NCBI RefSeq assembly: GCF_040869045.1
Contig: NC_090319.1
Coordinates: 269,530,897 to 269,594,896 of the forward strand
Source: Eurosta solidaginis
Lineage: Eukaryota; Arthropoda; Insecta; Diptera; Tephritidae
DNA: 64,000 nucleotides
Direction of reading: 5' to 3'
The notes under the pieces are model-generated. The model was not told the DNA's origin, ran no database searches, and saw only the letters and a list, made by a program, of their open reading frames with translations. Below are positions 33,561 through 46,140 of the stretch, one piece after another (the first letter of the stretch is position 1; the number at the start of each line of letters is the position of its first letter). A program made the translations under genes and the position numbers.

Positions 33561-36269
33561 ATTGAATACGCTGGGCTTAATAACAGCTGGTTACAAAAGA
33601 GTAGGCATATGGGTCTTCTACGGGCGTCCAAAACTCTCGCCGGTCTTTATGAAACTTTCACTGTTGGTTCATGTGGCCAATACGTAAGACTGTGTCCAAA
33701 TCGATTCACCTACATATGTATGTGTCCTATTTTTTTTTATTAAGTACGCATTCATAAATGTTTTTGTATATTCCAAGCAATTAAATTTCTCAGAGGGTTG
33801 TGCTGCTAAAAATGATTTTTCTTCAGTTCCCTAAATCAATAAATTGCATTTTTCTATTTTGCAGATTTTTCTCAGTCAGGCGCACATCTGCTGTATATCA
33901 TCTTAAGATGCCTTTGTATGTACATATGTACGTATCTATGCATGTGGGTCGTCTACGCGTTGCCTTTTGAATGAGCGTTTTTTTAACTGCGCAGTGACAT
34001 TATTTATGCAGACAAAATTTGAGGAGAATGCGCAAAATAATTTATCTATTCTAAATTGCATTCATTTCAATACTTGATTGTACAAAGTTTTTGTCGTTGT
34101 AATTCATGTTTCCCTAATGGGAAAGGTGAGTTGCATGAGAACTTAAGAGACGGTAAGAAATTTGCCAATAAATCTTCGCCCGTATCGAATCGGAGGAGTT
34201 AATTATTTGTTATTAATCTGTAATTGTATTGTTGTTTTACATTTAGCTCTTTTGCACGGATCTCACGGTAGGCTGGACTAAAGTTTTGGGAAAGTAAAAA
34301 AGGAAAATAGAAGTGAGATGTTAATGTTTCGTATTGTTTGGCCGAATCCGCTGATCCATTTCATATTAGCTTAGTATGTTTCTCATTTACATTTCTTGTA
34401 ATTGCCGGAAAGGGCTTAAAACAAACCTACTCTAGGACTTATGGCCTGCAGCTGGGAAACTCAGCTAACAACCGGACATACGATAACTATACCATGGGTC
34501 TCCAAAAATTTAAACTGTTTTGCACACAATATGCCGCAATTAAATCCCCTTTTCCTTCTGTCATAAGTCATGTCCCTGGGATTCACAGTGATGACAGCTT
34601 CTCTTTAGGCTGTTGCTCGCATGAACCAGAGAAAACACACGAAAATATGACTGCTTTCCGCTCCATATTTTCATATGCAATGTTGTGCCCCATTGTTCCT
34701 AAGCTCTTCTCCAAAATAAACGGCTATATCTTCTTAACCTCCAGCGTGATCACATACTGTAGTTGGCATTGTTTTCATTTCAATTCACGGCCACGTGTTC
34801 TCGACCTGGACAGTGCCAATGAGATGACAATTCATGGAATGGAATAACACAACGGACGGTCGGCTACTCTAAAACCGTAGTTGCGACGTTTATGATCAAA
34901 GTACAAAGAAGCTTTTACGAGATTGGCACAATAATGAGATCTGTTAAAACATTAGATAGACGTTTGATTCGACAGGAATTTTCTTAGCTTACCAATGATA
35001 TGCGCAATCAGACCCCCTTCGCTACAGCGACATCATTAGCCTGTATGTTACGATAAGTGGGTGCCTTGGAAAATGAAGAATGCTATGAAGGCTTGTCGAA
35101 CTCAAGGCTCATTCTCTACGCTGACCAATCAAATTTGTGTGACGTCGCTGAATCTAAAGCTGCCCGACTTACGAAGAAGATGGCTACCCTGTTACCCTAT
35201 TATTTGTATTCAATAATGCCAGCTAATTGCTGCTGGCTAGCAAAAGTGTCGGATTGAAATACAGTCGCTTAGCCCGGAAACATTCGTTGCAGAAAACTGT
35301 GATCTAGAATCTCTTAGTTAGCTTCCTTGTAAGAAAGATTATCCCAAAGCTTGTATTAGTCTCCGATACATGGTACATATGCAGGAAAAGCATTAAGCAG
35401 CATAGAAGCCTGAAGCTCAAGTACCGGAGCCCCAAGATAAAGATTTTGATAGATGGCACATTGCATATCTCGTTTAATGTGTACGAAGGGTATGATCTAA
35501 ACGCCACTGTGATGGTACTACAGGCCAATCGTCGAACTTTCTCTGGCATGTTATTCTTTTTTTTTTGAACTGCAGTATTCTGAAGTGCAACGGGGAAGAC
35601 GTCGTCATTTTGGCGGTAAGTGACGGGTGACTACGCCTGATCCGCACCAGTTCTCTGCAAGTGAGTATCATTCGAATAACCGCCTTGTCCAACTATGGCC
35701 GTCAGAATGAGAGAAGATAAGTTAAAAAATTGGAATACTCGTTCATTTTGTGTAGCATACCAGTTCTGTTTTTAAAATGTTAACGATGCAGTCTCCACTC
35801 CACTTTCCAGCTTCTTTAATGATACCTGCATGATCCAGATTATCACGTAGGGGGACCAATAAAGGTACTATTGAACCACATTCTTCTTTGTTGACGGAAT
35901 ATGTTCTCCATATCTCAAAGGCTGAGAAGTGGTGTGACAGGGCACTGCCTAGTGGAGTCTCTTACTACGGATGTGCCATGTACTCTCACTTGTTCTGTAA
36001 CCCACTAGCTTTAGGCGACCCGAACGAGTTTCAAAACAGGATTCCCAATACATATATGTATCTATATCCAAAAATGCAGCTACAGTAAACTGTTTGTGCT
36101 CAATGCGTGACTGCACAGTCTTTATTGGTTGACAGCTGAGATAAGCCTATTTTGCTGTTCACCGCCCTGAGATATCTAACCCACTGCAAATATCGACATT
36201 CAGTAGTCCTTTAAAAGTTTTCAAACAAACGGCTTTTCATTACCACTTTTGTTGATTTTTGAAGTAAAG
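33561..36269. other. No supported gene; one unexplained open frame
   Basis: Contains a 169-codon plus-strand open frame (34338-34847, first ATG late) that I cannot match to any family. It has hydrophobic N-terminal residues and several Cys and His without a clear motif, and there is a polypyrimidine-AG acceptor-like site at 34225-34246. The rest is AT-rich with no domain. Confidence 0.3.
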
Positions 36270-36730
36270 ACTACCCTGTTCGCTATCTAGCTTAGTATCG
36301 CTGGGAAGAGTCCATCCGAACCTGGTGGACTTCTTTGGAGAAAAACTGTTAAATGCACATGCGATTCTATTTGCGTTTTAGTTCATTATTACCCAATAGG
36401 ATGGTAACGCCCCGCTATATATATGACAGGAGCTAGGGCTTAGGAATTATGTTTTTAATAGCAGTTCCATTGTTTCTACGAAGCTTCCTTTCTTTAGAAA
36501 ATAAGAGCAAGGTTTTTCTGTTGTGAGAATTTTCCACATTCCCGAAGTTTCTTTGGTTGATTCTATAATCTAGCCCACTACCTCCCAGCATTCCTCCTCT
36601 GCCGTTCTAATAGCTTTTCTTTAACACCCCTCATGCTTGGTTTGTAATCCAACGCGACCTTAACCATCTACTCGTCTGTGCAGCGAAACTTACTCTTCTA
36701 ATAACGGCATAAGTGTAATCCAACCCTGCT
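36270..36730 (-). pseudogene. LINE RT N-terminal region remnant
   Basis: Minus-strand reading gives SGMWKILTTEKP, GSFVETMELLL and IACAFNSFSPKKSTRFGW. This parallels the segment between endonuclease and RT in RNase H LINEs (words of the type R-x-LSK, SW-x-SSEE-x-ELLL-x-THFP, AI-x-SF-x-P-x-KSPG-x-DG). Frameshifted and without the palm domain. Confidence 0.45.
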
Positions 36731-37924
36731 GAAGCCACAATTCACATAGGACTTCCGCTAAAGGATATTGATGAAAGCAGGATTAGTTGATCACATTTTA
36801 AACTCCATTTCTATATGTTTTGTATTCCTAATCAAAGTTTAGTCAAAATAAAGTAGTATTATTCACATATCCACACACGACTAACCACCATGCGAATAAT
36901 ATTAGCTCAAGTACGACGAAGTATATCAATCGATATGATCTCACGATATCGCTTTTTAAGAATCCCAAAAAGTGCTAAAGAAATCAATTTTCAAAATTTC
37001 GCATAGGTACCCATTATGGATTGTAAGGATTCTGTTGATATCATCGGCCGCAGCAGCAGCAACAACATGTCCTCTGCCACTCAAAAACAGACACATGTCA
37101 AAATATCAAAAGCGCACACTCTCATACATAAAACACAAACCAAAAATGGGACAGCGATAAAAAAAACGGAAGAGAATCTCATACTTTTCATGTAGCTTTC
37201 ATTTCAGGCGCTGCCTTATAATTTCCCACGTACGTTACGGGATAGCAGAGACAAAAAGTGAATATGTGAATTGGTTTTAAAGTTATAGTGTGTGTGTGTA
37301 TGTTTATGAGGATGCCGCTGGCAAGACCGCTTGTCTGCTTAAAAAACATTTTCCATTACTTGCTTAATTTCCATGGACATTCTTATCCTTGCGCGCGCTA
37401 TTTATGCCTGCAGGAAAATCACTTTATTTTGATCTGTCGTCGAGGGTACGAAATACGCCCATTGTAAAGCAACAACTACAACACACTTTACCAGCTTATA
37501 TATTGCGGAACTTGACATGCTGCGTGTGGACCAAAATTGTGCGGCTGCTGATCTGCTGAATACTAAACAAAAGCCAAAAAAACTTGAAATGATGGGAAGA
37601 AAATCGTCGAGGTCATCGAGTGCAAGTAAACAACCCTTTTGCAGCTTTTCTGCGTCTATGCGCCCGTCTTATTCATGACTTGTCATCAACTGGACAAAAG
37701 TGGTGCACAGCAGTTGGAAAGCAACGATTTTTCTTACCTCACGTGATGCAGCTAATTTTCCATTTGGCGGATTTTCAATAAAGCATCCCAATTACTGTCC
37801 TCTTAAGGGACAGTCAAAATTGCAGTTGATGTGTCGTCAGGTCACTTAGAGAGCAAGAGCTTGTTGCAAAAGACAGAACGGAACGAGTTGTTTGGACGGA
37901 GGTATAGAAAATTAGTGAGGGACT
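36731..37924. other. No supported gene
   Basis: AT-rich sequence with a short GTGTGTGTGTATG simple repeat near 37290. No coding or RNA feature recognised. Confidence 0.45.
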
Positions 37925-39430
37925 CTTTTTTCGGTTTTACACGAACATTATATACTTAGCTGTGAGCTTCTTTCGTACAATTCATTTGGCTTTACTTTTT
38001 GACACTTTTGATAATACATCATAAAAGTGGGTGTGGTCATTCACTGATTTTGCTCACTTTAATTATAAATATTTCTCATAATAGAGAAAGATAGTGTACC
38101 GAATTTTGACTGCTAAATTCTATTTGTCGAAGAATGGCACCCGAAGTGCTGGAAACGGCTGACATAAGACTTTGGGAGTCAAAATTCATGGATGAAAATA
38201 ACAAAATTTTTCGATAAGATATTGCCTATTTATCTTTTATACACAAGTGGGCGTCAACACTGTTCCCTTTTCCAAAATTCCCAAACCTTGAGCAAGATAA
38301 CCCAAATAACAAATTTAATTGGTCTAAGTCAAATAGCGTCAGAGGTTTTAAATTACAAATAGATTGTTTCCAGTGAGTACGCCATACCTCTTCCAAAAAT
38401 AGCGTAGGTTCTTCTCAGCTCGCCCGTAAGTTTGTGTGCTCCTTTAACAAAATATTTTCTACTGAAGTAAAACAGAGATCTCATCACCTACAAAAAGAGC
38501 CATCTTGAATAGCTCCAGGTGACCTAGCTCTGAAGATAGAATTTAATAACGCAACGGGAGAGTAATATTTCTTCCAGACAAGAATATACCGTTAGATATC
38601 AAATTTGATTTTAGTTAAGTCGCCCCAGGATTATCGAAAGTCCAAACATTTTCTGGAGAAGGGTTGCCCCGCCCACTTTTTCAAAACTGATTTGATTCGA
38701 ACCCCTTTTCAACACTTAATTAGACCTCGACTTATGTAGCTTAGATACTAGAAATCAATGGTCGACGTCAAATTTATTTAGAGTTATTACAATTGTTCCA
38801 AGGCGAGAAGGGGAAGTAATATCGGCATGACTCACTTTTCCGTAATTGTAATTGCTCAGACCTCAATCTATCAGCTCTATATACCACATTGTACTGATCT
38901 CAGTCAAAGAGTGTGAGAGTTTTAGCGTTTAAAAAAGTTGTTTTCCCACAGTGGAAGGGTATGGCACTGCCAAATTTTACATTATTACTGTAACCACGAG
39001 CCCTGCAACCCTAATAAACTTAATATCATTGGTAAGGGTTAATATGCCTAGTGTTATAACAACAATAAAAGAACTAAAAAGTTACTTTTCCCTAGGACGT
39101 GCGACGCCTTAACCACTTTTAAAATAACATGGCTAGTAGATGATTCTACGCTGTTCTAAATCCTCCCAGGGGGATTGGGACCTGATCCACTCTCTCCTGC
39201 CTTGGCAAGTAGAAAATTTCATATCATAGAACAGCTGCTTGCCAAATTTCATATAAATCCCTACAGTCATTCTGCCTTGATTGAGCTACAGTCCCAACAG
39301 CCATACTTCCAAATTTTCAATTTTAAATACTAAATAAGACACATATAAAAGTGGGCGTGGTTATTTTAGTCAGTTTTGTTGGCGATGGAGCCAAAGAACC
39401 CATGTACCAAATTTTAATGCGTTAGGTTGA
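37925..39430 (+). mobile_element. Decayed CAAGTAAGG/TGGGCGTGGC element, copy 3
   Basis: Begins with 'acacgaacattatatactta(g)ctgtgagc', the diverged version of the family's 5' part. Several family boxes follow: 'aaaagtgggtgtggtcattc', 'cgcccactttttcaaaa' and 'ataaaagtgggcgtggtta'. Much more diverged than the copies at 19.6-24.3 and 42.1-46.05 kb, so older. The 3' end is not identifiable. Confidence 0.5.
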
Positions 39431-40320
39431 AGATGGTGCTGCGAAGGCACACATGGGCCAGTGTCAGGGGACCCGCTGTGATACTACAAAAATCATTTTA
39501 AGGACCTGATTATGCTACCAGGTCCGCAATGTTGTACTCCACGACTTGGTATAGGCTATCCAGAAAGTGAGCTAATTGACAGCGCTGTCTGGCACCACTT
39601 AACGGCGAGCAGTTGCATATTTCATGGTCTACCGCTTCCTACTCTTCGTGGTGTTTTCAACTCCTACAGCATCGACGAAAGGGCACTCGCACTCTGCATG
39701 CTTACAAATGTGGCAATGTCCATCAGTACTACAACAAGTGTGGATTTCTTATTCCTGCTGGTGTAAACGTGACGTAATCTCTTTAGGTATCATGCTGGCT
39801 GACAACCTGCTTTGAGGTCCCACTCCCTGCGGTTTGTAGCCATCTATCCTTGAATTGACACTAGATGTATTTTCTTTTAGCATTGACTTGCATGTGACAT
39901 ATGGTATACCCAAGCGTTTTTTGTCGGAAAGAATCTGCTTGGACGAGCCCTACCTATCAGGTTCGTAGAAAATACTGTTTCAATCAACGTCTCTGTGTCC
40001 CGGGACCCATGTGAGATACACATGTTTCCGTTGCCCCATCTCCCGAAGAGATCGGCGAAAGTTTAGTGTTTGTTCAGAATTGAATGAGTGAGAGCCTAGG
40101 GATTTGATTGCCGCTTGGCTATCGCTAAAAAATTAAAGCTTTCTTGTCGTAAGTGTCTTTTCCTATCCAAACTGTGGCTTCCATGATAGGTGATACTTCT
40201 GCCAGGAAGAAACTACAATGACCAGGTTTTATACTACTACAATGCATTGTTAGGTAAATGTGCTATACACATCTGAGTGTAAATAGATGTAGCTGTTTCT
40301 GGCAAGTACACCTGGTTGAT
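39431..40320 (-). pseudogene. RNase H-bearing LINE remnant with 3' end
   Basis: Minus-strand reading gives FLAIAKRQSNP-type RNase H sequence with the DSQAAIKSLGSHS pattern degenerate at its start, then NSEQTLNFRRSLREMGQ (about 40085-40030), the HVYLTWVPGH motif degraded to HGSRD, WVYHMSHASQC, and a Cys region with CSTDGHCHICKHAE near 39700-39660. The 3' end near 39440 shares 'aggcacacatgg/agtcca' and 'ttcaaggacctgatnat' landmarks with the remnant at 58140-58540. Several frameshifts and stops. Confidence 0.6.
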
Positions 40321-42118
40321 CTTGTTTACGGACAACAACAGCAAAGGCTAATGAGCTGAAACTTTCTAGGATCTGGGATTGCTTTGTTTTTTTTTCACAT
40401 CCCATTTGATTTGCTTGTTCTTAGATGGGATGAAGGAACGAGTATGTGTGAAAGAAAACTAAACAAAGGAGAATTATTTTTTTTTAAGCGAAAGGATGCT
40501 TTGATTTTACACTGCATATGAGGCGAATGCGCGCATTTTCTTTAGAAGGACAATGAAGGACAATAACTGACGTTTGTGTAGGATATAAATGAACAGATAA
40601 GCAAACCAACGGACCACATTATGCATAAACTAACTTACACAATGCAAATTTGCATTTAAGATCACATCAACGGACTCATAAATTTTCTTTGTACAAATCC
40701 TTTCGTCCTTTCTTGCTTGCACTCATTTCACCTTAGAACAACAAAACCTTTATTTTTATTATTGTATAAGATATTTTACTGATTTTTGATCCTTTGTATA
40801 TACACTTGCGGACATTTTTATTTTCTTTTTTTGATTTAGTATGACCGTAGTGGCTATTGTCTGAAGCTAGAGATCCTTAGGAGGATTTTCGCTGCTAATT
40901 GATGCTGCGTAATTCGCTTACTTGACCTGCTAATGAAAGCTAAATAAACAACAAAGAAAACATGTATGAATGATAAGTCTAGAAATGACGTGCGTGAAAG
41001 TACGGGGTTGTCCAGCTTTTGTGTTTTTAGCTTTTAAATTTAAAGGACTTGTGCTCTATAAAATATTTTGTATTGTTTGCATTTCTTTGGAAATTCTATT
41101 GTTACTTTAGCCTCGTGATTAGGCAAAAGTGGGCCAACTACAAAAATTTATGGACGTTATAATTGTCAGTGCGTTGTTGTAATTAAATTTAATTTTAATT
41201 TATGAGGCGGCTGCAAGATATCCGAGTATAGACACAGGACATCCAATAACTCTTTCACAATAGCTTCAACATCACCTAAGCGCATAAAACTTTAAGTGGA
41301 TTTTTTTTTCACTGTCCCCCTATTGTTTTGTTTGTGTGGCTGCAATTATATAATTTTGAAATTTTGTTTTTGTTTGTTGCTGTAGAATTTTTGCGTTGGA
41401 GCACGCGCTTATTAAACCGGAAGTCTGGGTTTCCTCAGACACAGCACTGCAAAGTTGAAGGCGACGCTGTGTGGAGTAAATCAAAAGTAAAGGCAGTCTG
41501 CACCCTCAGTTTATTTGCCCTTCAAGTTATTTTCGTATGCGATTTCAATTAGGCAAGAATATGTCTTTCGTTGTACATGTTGGTTGCGCATGCGCATGAG
41601 CGGGATTAGGGCGAAAAGTGGGGGCTGAGTGTGGAATGATCTTACCCACACATGTCCTGGTATTTATCATTAACGCCGTGTTGAAGTATGCAGGGTAGCG
41701 TTGATGTTGAAATGGTGGGGGAGTTGCGTTTAATTAAATTTTACGCTATTTTATTTGTTTGCCTTCTCTATTAAGTGGATCTATTTTTAGAACATGCTTA
41801 TATAATTCATTGTGCTTATAAGATTGACATGAAGTATCCATTTTGCTGAAGTGTAGAATGTAACGCACAACACCGCCGCACTGTGGTATGTTCGCTTGTA
41901 TTAAATGTCTTCACGTTGTTTGTTTTTCTCCCGATTCCGGGAGAATCGCTGCTGCTATCTTCAGGGCTACAATTTCCGCCTAAAAGACAGAAGCAAGAAG
42001 CAGTGGAGGTGGTTGAAATTGTGAGTACTTCATTCTGTCAATGGTATCGAATACAGAAGAGTTTAGAGATTATGATTTTGTGTATGAAATATTTGAAATT
42101 TTTTGCATACAATCAAAA
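40321..42118. other. No supported gene; AT-rich
   Basis: No recognisable domain in either strand. The 74-codon (41328) and 88-codon (41883) open frames have no family resemblance that I can see. Confidence 0.45.
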
Positions 42119-42722
42119 ATCAAAATCATCAGTATCGAAAAAAAATTGATTGAGCCATGTCCGTCCGTCCGTCCGTCTGTCCGTTAACACGATAACTTGA
42201 GTAAATACGGGGATATCTTCACCAAACTTGGTACACGAGCTTATCTGGACCCAGAATAGATTGGTATTGAAAATGAGCGAAATCGGGTGATAACCACGCC
42301 TACTTTTTATATATATAACATTTTGGAAAACACAAAAAACCTGATTATTTAGTAAATAATACACCTAGAATGTTGAAATCCGACGTGTGAACTGATATTG
42401 AGACTCTTAAAAACTTTTAAATGGGCGTGACACCTCCACTTGCGATAAAATCAATTTTACAAATGTTATTAATCATAAATCAAAAATCGTTAAACCCATC
42501 GTAACAAAGTTCGGCAGAGAGGTTCCCTTTACTAAAAGAAATGCTTTGTAGAAAAATTAACGAAATCGGTTAAGGACCACGCCCACTTTTATATAAAAGA
42601 TTTTTAAAAGGGTCGTGGATGAATAAAATAATCTATATCTTTGCAAAAAAAAGCTTTATATCAATGGTATTGCATTTCCCAAGTGGATTTAAAACAATAA
42701 ATAGGAAAAACTTCAAATTTAA

Positions 42723-45700
42723 AACAAGTAAGGACGGGACTGTCTTCGGCTGTGCCGAAGACTTCATACCTTTCATGAATGGGGCTGAACAATAATCTTA
42801 TCCCATTCGTAATCTCCGAAAAATCGGATGTATAAGATAAGAAATATATAGTGAACAGATCTACATACCTAAACGATTTTTAAGATAAATATAAAATAAA
42901 AAATGGGTAGATACTTTGTGTGAGGATGCAAAGCTTCACGTTTTTTGTGGTCTGAAGGTAAAAACTATGACTACGAATCACGTATTTTAAAAATATATGA
43001 CGTAAACGTAATTATTTGATGAAATTTGATGAATTTTGAAGCTTCTAGCCGTAAAAAAGGGGCAAAAATGACAGTTTATATGAAGTATATAATATATGTA
43101 CCACCGATCTCTATGATTTTTTTAGACAAAAATATATGCTATATACGTAAGCATTGCGCAAAGTTTCTTATCTGAACAACCGGTTGTATGAGATATATAC
43201 TATATATACGACCGATCTCATCAATTTTTTCAGGCAACAATATGTGCAATATACGAAAGTATTTAGTGAAGTTTGAAGCTTCAATCTGTTAAATTGAGTA
43301 AGATATTACAAAAATCCTCTTTTTCTGAAAAATCGGTTGTATGGAGGATATATGCTATAGTGGTCCGATCCGGCCGGTTCCGACAAATGTCTAATCGGAC
43401 ACTCAAATACACCCGCTCACCAAATTTTATCAAGATATCTCAAAAATTGAGGGACTAGTTTGCATACAAACAGACAGACGGACAGGCGGACATGGCTAAA
43501 TAAACTCAGCTCTTCAACCTGATTATTTCGGTATACTTAATGGTGGGTCTATCTATTTTCCCTTAAGGACTTACAATTTTGGGTTTCGTGACGAAATTAA
43601 TATACCATTTCGTTTTCATGAAAGGTATAAAAATAGGTAGGTACTTTGTGTGAGGATGCAAAGTTTCAGGTTTTTTGTGGTCTGCGTGTAAAAACTATGA
43701 CTACGAATCACGTATGTATTTCAACAATATATGACGTAAACGTAACTATTTGATGAAATGTTATGAATTTTGAAGCTTCTAGCCGTAAAAAAGGGGCAAA
43801 AATGACAGTTTGTATGAAGTATATAATATATATACCACCGATCTCTATGATTTTTTCAGATAAAAATATATGCTATATATGTAAGCATTTGGTGAAATTT
43901 GAAGCTTCTAGCTGTTAAAATGGGGCCAAAATCGCAAAAAAATATATATATACTATATATATATACTATATATACCACCTATATATATATACTATATATA
44001 CCATCATATATATATTATATATATCACCGATCTCTATGATTTTTTGACGCAACAATATATTCTATATACGTAAGCAATCGGTGAAATTTGAAGCTTATAG
44101 CTGTTAAAATGTGGCTAAAATTGCGAAAATATATATATATACTATATATATATACTATATATACCACCGATGTGTATGATCTTTTCAGACAACAATATAT
44201 GCTATATACGTAAGCATTCGTTGAAATTTGAAGCCTCTAGCTCTTAAAATAGGGCAGTAATTACGAAAAGTTTCTTATCTGAACAATCGGTTGTGGGGGA
44301 TATATACTATATATACGACCGATCTCATCAATTTTTTCAGGCAACAATATGTGCAATATACGAAAGTATTTAGTGAAGTTTGAAGCTTCAATCTGTTAAT
44401 TGAGTAAGATATTACAAAAATCCTCTTTTTCTGAAAAATCGGTTGTATGGAGGATATATGCTATAGTGGTCCGATCCGGCCGGTTCCGACAAATGTCTAA
44501 TCGGACACTCAAATACACCCGCTCACCAAATTTTATCAATATATCTCAAAAATTGAGGGACTAGTTTGCATACAAACAGACAGACGGACAGGCGGACATG
44601 GCTAAATCAACTCAGCTCTTCAACCTGATTATTTCGGTATACTTAATGGTGGGTCTATCTGTTTTCCTTTAAGGACTTACAATTTTGGGTTTCGTGACGA
44701 AATTAATATACCATTTCGTTTTCATGAAAGGTATAAAAATAGGTAGGTACTTTGTGTGAGGATGCAAAGTTTCAGGTTTTTTGTGGTCTGCGTGTAAAAA
44801 CTATGACTACGAATCACGTATGTATTTCAACAATATATGACGTAAACGTAACTATTTGATGAAATGTTATGAATTTTGAAGCTTCTAGCCGTAAAAAAGG
44901 GGCAAAAATGACAGTTTATATGAAGTATATAATATATATACCACCGATCTCTATGATTTTTTCAGATAAAAATATATGCTATATACGTAAGCATTTGGTG
45001 AAATTTGAAGCTTCTAGCTGTTAAAATGGGGCCAAAATCGCAAAAAAATATATATATACTATATATATATACTATATATACCACCTATATATATATACTA
45101 TATATACCATCATATATATATTATATATATCACCGATCTCTATGATTTTTTGACGCAACAATATATTCTATATACGTAAGCAATCGGTGAAATTTGAAGC
45201 TTATAGCTGTTAAAATGTGGCTAAAATTGCGAAAATATATATATATACTATATATATATACTATATATACCACCGATGTGTATGATCTTTTCAGACAACA
45301 ATATATGCTATATACGTAAGCATTCGTTGAAATTTGAAGCCTCTAGCTCTTAAAATAGGGCAGTAATTACGAAAAGTTTCTTATCTGAACAATCGGTTGT
45401 GGGGGATATATACTATATATACGACCGATCTCATCAATTTTTTCAGGCAACAATATGTGCAATATACGAAAGTATACGGTGAAGTTTGAAGCTTCAATCT
45501 GTTAAATTGAGTAAGATATTGCAAAAATCCTCTTTTTCTGAAAAATCGGTTGTATGGAGGATATATACCATAGTTGTCCGATCCGGCCGGTTCCGACAAA
45601 TGTCTAATCGGACACTCAAATACACCCGCTCACCAAATTTTATCAATATATCTCAAAAATTGAGGGACTAGTTTGCATACAGACGGACAGGCGGACATGG

Positions 45701-45836
45701 CTAAATCAACTCAGCTCTTCAACCTGATTATTTCGGTATACTTAATGGTGGGTCTATCTATTTTCCTTTAAGGACTTACAATTTTGGGTTTCGTGACGAA
45801 ATTAATATACCATTTTATTTTCATGAAAGGTATAAA
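42723..45836 (+). mobile_element. Nested CAAGTAAGG-type element with three tandem units
   Basis: Starts AACAAGTAAGGACGGG, then 'gtcttcggctgtgccgaagac' (a hairpin), and ends 'catgaaaggtataaa'. The interior is three tandem units beginning at about 42900, 43632 and 44738 (lengths about 731, 1106 and 1099). Each contains 'gtgtgaggatgcaaag', 'aaaaaggggcaaaaatgaca', 'gtccgatccggccggttcc' and 'acagacagacggacaggcgg'. The first unit lacks a ~370-bp AT-rich middle. No coding capacity: the 61-codon frames at 43273 and 45486 are copies of the same repeat. Confidence 0.75.
43940..44020. repeat. (TA)n-rich microsatellite inside the tandem unit
   Basis: 'atatatatatactatatata' blocks here, at 44130-44160, 45040-45130 and 45235-45270, all within the tandem units. 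Confidence 0.8.
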
Positions 45837-46049
45837 AATGGGCGTGGCAACGCCCTTTTATGACCAATTCTCTATATTTCGGGAGCCATAACTCGAAGAA
45901 AAATTAGTTCAGAATAGAACCATATGTATATTTGTTATAACGCAGCTTTGTAACACTAATAAGCACACAAAACAAAGAAAACCAGCATTTCAAGTATATA
46001 GCTGGGTATGTAATGTTCGGTTTCACCCGAACTTAGACTTCCTTACTTG

Positions 46050-46140
46050 TTTTTTTCTACTTTCCTTTCCTTACCCTTCCTTTCATTTCTTTTCCTTTCC
46101 TTACCCTTCCTTTCATTTCTTTCCTTTCATTTATTTTCCC
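46050..46140. repeat. Short pyrimidine minisatellite
   Basis: Two to three units built on CTTTCCTTACCCTTCC and TTTCATTTCTTT directly outside the 5' end of the interspersed element. Confidence 0.75.

Larger units (their letters stand above)
42119..46051 (-). mobile_element. CAAGTAAGG/TGGGCGTGGC element, copy 4, with a nested related element
   Basis: The 5' end on the minus strand is AACAAGTAAGGAAGTCTAAG at 46051. The 3' side runs to 'tcaaaatcatcagtatcg' at 42119, where it is truncated before the usual end. Compared with copy 1 (11136-12353) the sequence is interrupted between the 'ccacgcccattttt' box (45836) and 'aaatttgaagttttt' (42722) by another element in the opposite orientation. No coding sequence. 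Confidence 0.7.

Noticed and set aside
34338..34847. A 169-codon open frame that might be a gene.
   Set aside because: No start codon near its beginning, no recognisable domain, and length within chance for this window; kept only as a note.
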